64,000 nucleotides of DNA. Origin: Fusobacterium varium (GTDB lineage Bacteria > Fusobacteriota > Fusobacteriia > Fusobacteriales > Fusobacteriaceae). Of this stretch, positions 61,839-64,000 are shown piece after piece. The DNA lies in assembly GCA_002356455.1 (NCBI GenBank), contig AP017968.1:3224001-3288000 (forward strand), given 5' to 3'. How positions within the stretch are numbered: the first letter of the stretch is position 1; each line of letters opens with the position of its first letter. The notes beneath the pieces are model-generated. The model was not told the DNA's origin and searched no databases. It was given only the letters and a program-made list of their open reading frames with translations. The position numbers and the translations under genes were made by a program.

Positions 61839-62776
61839 ATTTTTTCACCCTCTTTACTTTCCTTCATAATATTCAAAAAAATTTCTTCTAAATCTGGTTT
61901 TAATAACCCAAAATATACAAAGTTTATTTTGTTATCTAATAAAATCTTATTTAAATGGGTAATTTCACTCTGATTATTTATTTTTAAATAAAGTTCATCT
62001 TTTTTTAACTCTATATCATCTCTCTCAAAAATTTTTTCTTTTACATATTCAGCAATTTCTTCATTTTCAAATCCTATCTTTACAATCTTTTGATTTATGT
62101 ATTTTCCTAAACTATCAATAGTTCCCTGAGCTGCTATATTTCCATTTTTTAATATACATATATAATCACTTAATTCCTGAGCTTCTTCAAGGTAATGTGT
62201 CGTTAAAAAAATAGTTGCACCATATTTTTCTTTTATTTTTCTCATCATTTTCCATATAGATTTTCTTGAATGTATATCTATTCCCACTGTTGGTTCATCT
62301 AAAAATAATATTTTAGGATATGATATCATATTCACAGCAATATCCAATCTTCTTTTTACCCCTCCTGAATATGTAGAAACTGGATATTCTCTATATTCTT
62401 CCAAGTCAAATTCATGTATGAATATTTCTGCTCTTTTTTTAAGTTCATTTTTTGCTATTCCATACAATTCCCCTTGAAAAATTAAATTTTCCTCTAAAGA
62501 AAGATGTTCATCAATAGATATATTTTGTGCTACACAAGCTATTTCTTTTCTTATTTCCTGACTCTCTTTTCTTAAATCTTTTCCTGATATTTTCACTTCA
62601 CCACCATTATAATTTAAATAAGTGGTCAATATATTTATCAAAGTTGATTTCCCAGCTCCATTAGGTCCTAAAAGTGAAAAAATTTCTCCCTGTTTAATTA
62701 TAAGTTTTTCTATATCTAATACTTTCTCTCTATTTTTATAATTTTTTATAAGATTATTTATCTGAATTATTTCCAT
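61829..62776 (-). CDS. ABC-2 type transporter ATP-binding protein
   Basis: ABC ATPase of 315 residues (DrrA/NatA-like). Walker A LLGPNGAGKSTLIN, the Q-loop region CVAQNISIDEHLSLEENL, ABC signature STYSGGVKRRLDIA, Walker B ILFLDEPTVGID and H-loop IFLTTHYLEEA are all intact. A C-terminal extension with ferredoxin-like strands follows. It pairs with the permease gene that overlaps its end. AAAGGAG precedes the ATG. Confidence 0.93.
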   Translation of the reverse strand: MEIIQINNLIKNYKNREKVLDIEKLIIKQGEIFSLLGPNGAGKSTLINILTTYLNYNGGEVKISGKDLRKESQEIRKEIACVAQNISIDEHLSLEENLIFQGELYGIAKNELKKRAEIFIHEFDLEEYREYPVSTYSGGVKRRLDIAVNMISYPKILFLDEPTVGIDIHSRKSIWKMMRKIKEKYGATIFLTTHYLEEAQELSDYICILKNGNIAAQGTIDSLGKYINQKIVKIGFENEEIAEYVKEKIFERDDIELKKDELYLKINNQSEITHLNKILLDNKINFVYFGLLKPDLEEIFLNIMKESKEGEKIWL

Positions 62777-62868
62777 AGATTGCTCCTTTAACTAATTTCT
62801 ATTGATAGTAAATAAAGTTTAGCATAATATAAATTATAATTCCTCTCAATCTCTGCACAAAAATGGCA

Positions 62869-62919
62869 TAAAAAAATATACCTCAATCTGCTATTCACAT
62901 TCAACAGATAAGGTATATT
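62869..62919 (-). terminator. terminator of the cupin-AraC regulator gene
   Basis: AATATACCT and ATCTG pair with CAGAT and AGGTATATT, and on the minus strand a run of seven T follows. It lies just beyond the regulator's stop codon. Confidence 0.82.
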
Positions 62920-62932
62920 CAATAAAAATTAT

Positions 62933-63853
62933 TTATTTGTCATCTAATAAAAAAATCTTGTTTTTTATATCTAAATTTAACTTATTTTTTCTGTATTCTC
63001 TTGGAGTCATTCCCAGCATTCTACAAAATATTTTTGAAAAGTAGCTTGGACTATTAAATCCAGCCTGCAAGCATATCTCTGTTACTGGAAGTTCACTTTT
63101 TCTAAGGAGTTCTGCTGCTGTATATATCCGATATTTCTGTAGATATTCTATTGGTGATGTTCCTATTGTTCTTGCAAAACATCTCAATGCTTCCCTTTCT
63201 CCTATAAATGCTTCCTTTGCTATATCTCCAAGACTTATATCTTCAGAGTAATTTTTATGTATAAAAGTCAGCATATACTTCATTCGTTCTCTGTCTGTAT
63301 TATTACTCCCATTGGATTTTTCTAAAAGCTCCTGATTTTCTCTCACTATATTCAATAGTATTTCACTTAGTACATTTCTTATTACTATTTCATAGCCTAA
63401 TATTTCATCAGCATGGGAAAAATATCCTTGTATGAGTTTCTGAGAATCCTCTTCTGTTAGCTCCAATGCTGAAAGCTCCTTACAGTTAATAAGAGGTATT
63501 ATGTATTTCTGATCTATCTTACTCCCCTTTTCTCCACATATCAGCACTTTATCAAATACAAAAGATATTATTCTACATTCCTCTCTTGCATCCATTCTCA
63601 TAAAATGCATCTCTTCTGAATTTATAAAAAGACTTTCTCCCTTTTTAAGAGTAAACTTTTTATTTTCTATCTCAATATAGAGTGTCCCTTTGTATATAGT
63701 TATTATCTCTATTTCTTTATGCCAGTGCCATGCTATCTCTCCAGCTGTATATTTAGATACATCTGAAAAATACACAGCACAGGGAAATTCATAATTTCCA
63801 TGTACAGCAAGTTCTTCATTATTTTTATCAGTTAGTATCTTAGTACACTGCAT
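62933..63853 (-). CDS. AraC-family regulator with N-terminal cupin domain
   Basis: 306-residue regulator. The N-terminal cupin (EIAWHWHKEIEIITIYKGTLYIEI...LKKGESLFINSEEMHFM, residues 35-95) suggests sugar or small-metabolite sensing. The C-terminal double helix-turn-helix (DISLGDIAKEAFIGEREALRCFARTIGTSPIEYLQKYRI and VTEICLQAGFNSPSYFSKIFCRMLGMTPREYRK in outline) is complete. The start is taken at ATG 63853, behind AAGGAG; the GTG at 63859 overlaps that site. Its target may lie beyond the window's end. Confidence 0.92.
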   Translation of the reverse strand: MQCTKILTDKNNEELAVHGNYEFPCAVYFSDVSKYTAGEIAWHWHKEIEIITIYKGTLYIEIENKKFTLKKGESLFINSEEMHFMRMDAREECRIISFVFDKVLICGEKGSKIDQKYIIPLINCKELSALELTEEDSQKLIQGYFSHADEILGYEIVIRNVLSEILLNIVRENQELLEKSNGSNNTDRERMKYMLTFIHKNYSEDISLGDIAKEAFIGEREALRCFARTIGTSPIEYLQKYRIYTAAELLRKSELPVTEICLQAGFNSPSYFSKIFCRMLGMTPREYRKNKLNLDIKNKIFLLDDK

Positions 63854-64000
63854 TTTCACTCCTTAGTCGTTATAGTTATATTATTAGTCTATATACTTGT
63901 TGATTATATGCTTTTATGTCTATATAATTATATTGTAGATTCGACATTTTGTCAATGTGAGGATGGAAGATATCTGTAAAAAAAGCCTGACTTCTACAAG

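Overview
The window reads as a chromosomal segment of a large-genome Fusobacterium (something like F. varium, F. ulcerans or F. mortiferum; the species is inference). The DNA is very AT-rich. It carries a Fusobacterium-type autotransporter N-terminal domain beside a FadA-like coiled-coil protein, together with DASS, citrate-type, AbgT and TAXI-TRAP carriers for organic acids. The housekeeping genes dnaE, nusB, der and pyrG are intact. I see no rRNA, tRNA or CRISPR array.

Layout. 1-8.6 kb: the end of a DASS carrier, an MgtC-like protein, a 2-hydroxycarboxylate carrier, then a minus-strand operon (SNase-like nuclease, M32 carboxypeptidase, DUF2207 protein, LemA) and an unknown membrane protein. 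8.7-16.6 kb: an accessory block bounded by two directly repeated IS91-family copies. It holds an autotransporter fragment cut short by one IS, a FadA-like protein, an RHH/WYL-like regulator, a FimB-sized tyrosine recombinase and a secreted choloylglycine-hydrolase-family enzyme. 16.6-19.3 kb: AbgT transporter plus M20 peptidase. 19.9-30.6 kb: two inverted copies of an IS1182-family element flank dnaE-accB-accC-Asp23-amaP-DUF2273-nusB. The AccB-like protein has Gly in place of the biotinyl lysine.

30.6-36.8 kb: an eight-to-nine gene operon of the EF_0829-EF_0839 type. It has an amidohydrolase, stand-alone PRD protein, SFCGS protein, DUF4312/4311/4310, DgaE-like ammonia lyase, DgaF-like aldolase and HAD phosphatase. 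It looks like an uncharacterised uptake and degradation system for an amino-sugar acid and is the best candidate here for an undescribed system. 37-42.9 kb: a chromosomal Rep_3-type initiator, a 138-bp MITE derived from the IS1182 element, and a SNF2 helicase with a helicase-associated partner. 43-54.5 kb: an MBL-fold protein, then a FadR-type regulator facing into an operon for an acidic sugar (Fe-ADH, PdxA-like dehydrogenase, TAXI-TRAP transporter, YhcH-like protein, FAD oxidoreductase, DapA-family lyase, DUF1537 kinase). A shared TGTCGAC operator motif lies in front of both regulator and operon. 54.5-64 kb: a 206-bp imperfect palindrome, a glyoxalase-like protein, der, a YgiQ radical SAM protein, pyrG behind an attenuator-like leader, two AraC regulators and an ABC-2 exporter.

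Mobile elements sit repeatedly at gene 3' ends or terminators. Several start codons were moved from the longest ORF because the Shine-Dalgarno sequence overlaps or follows the upstream start.
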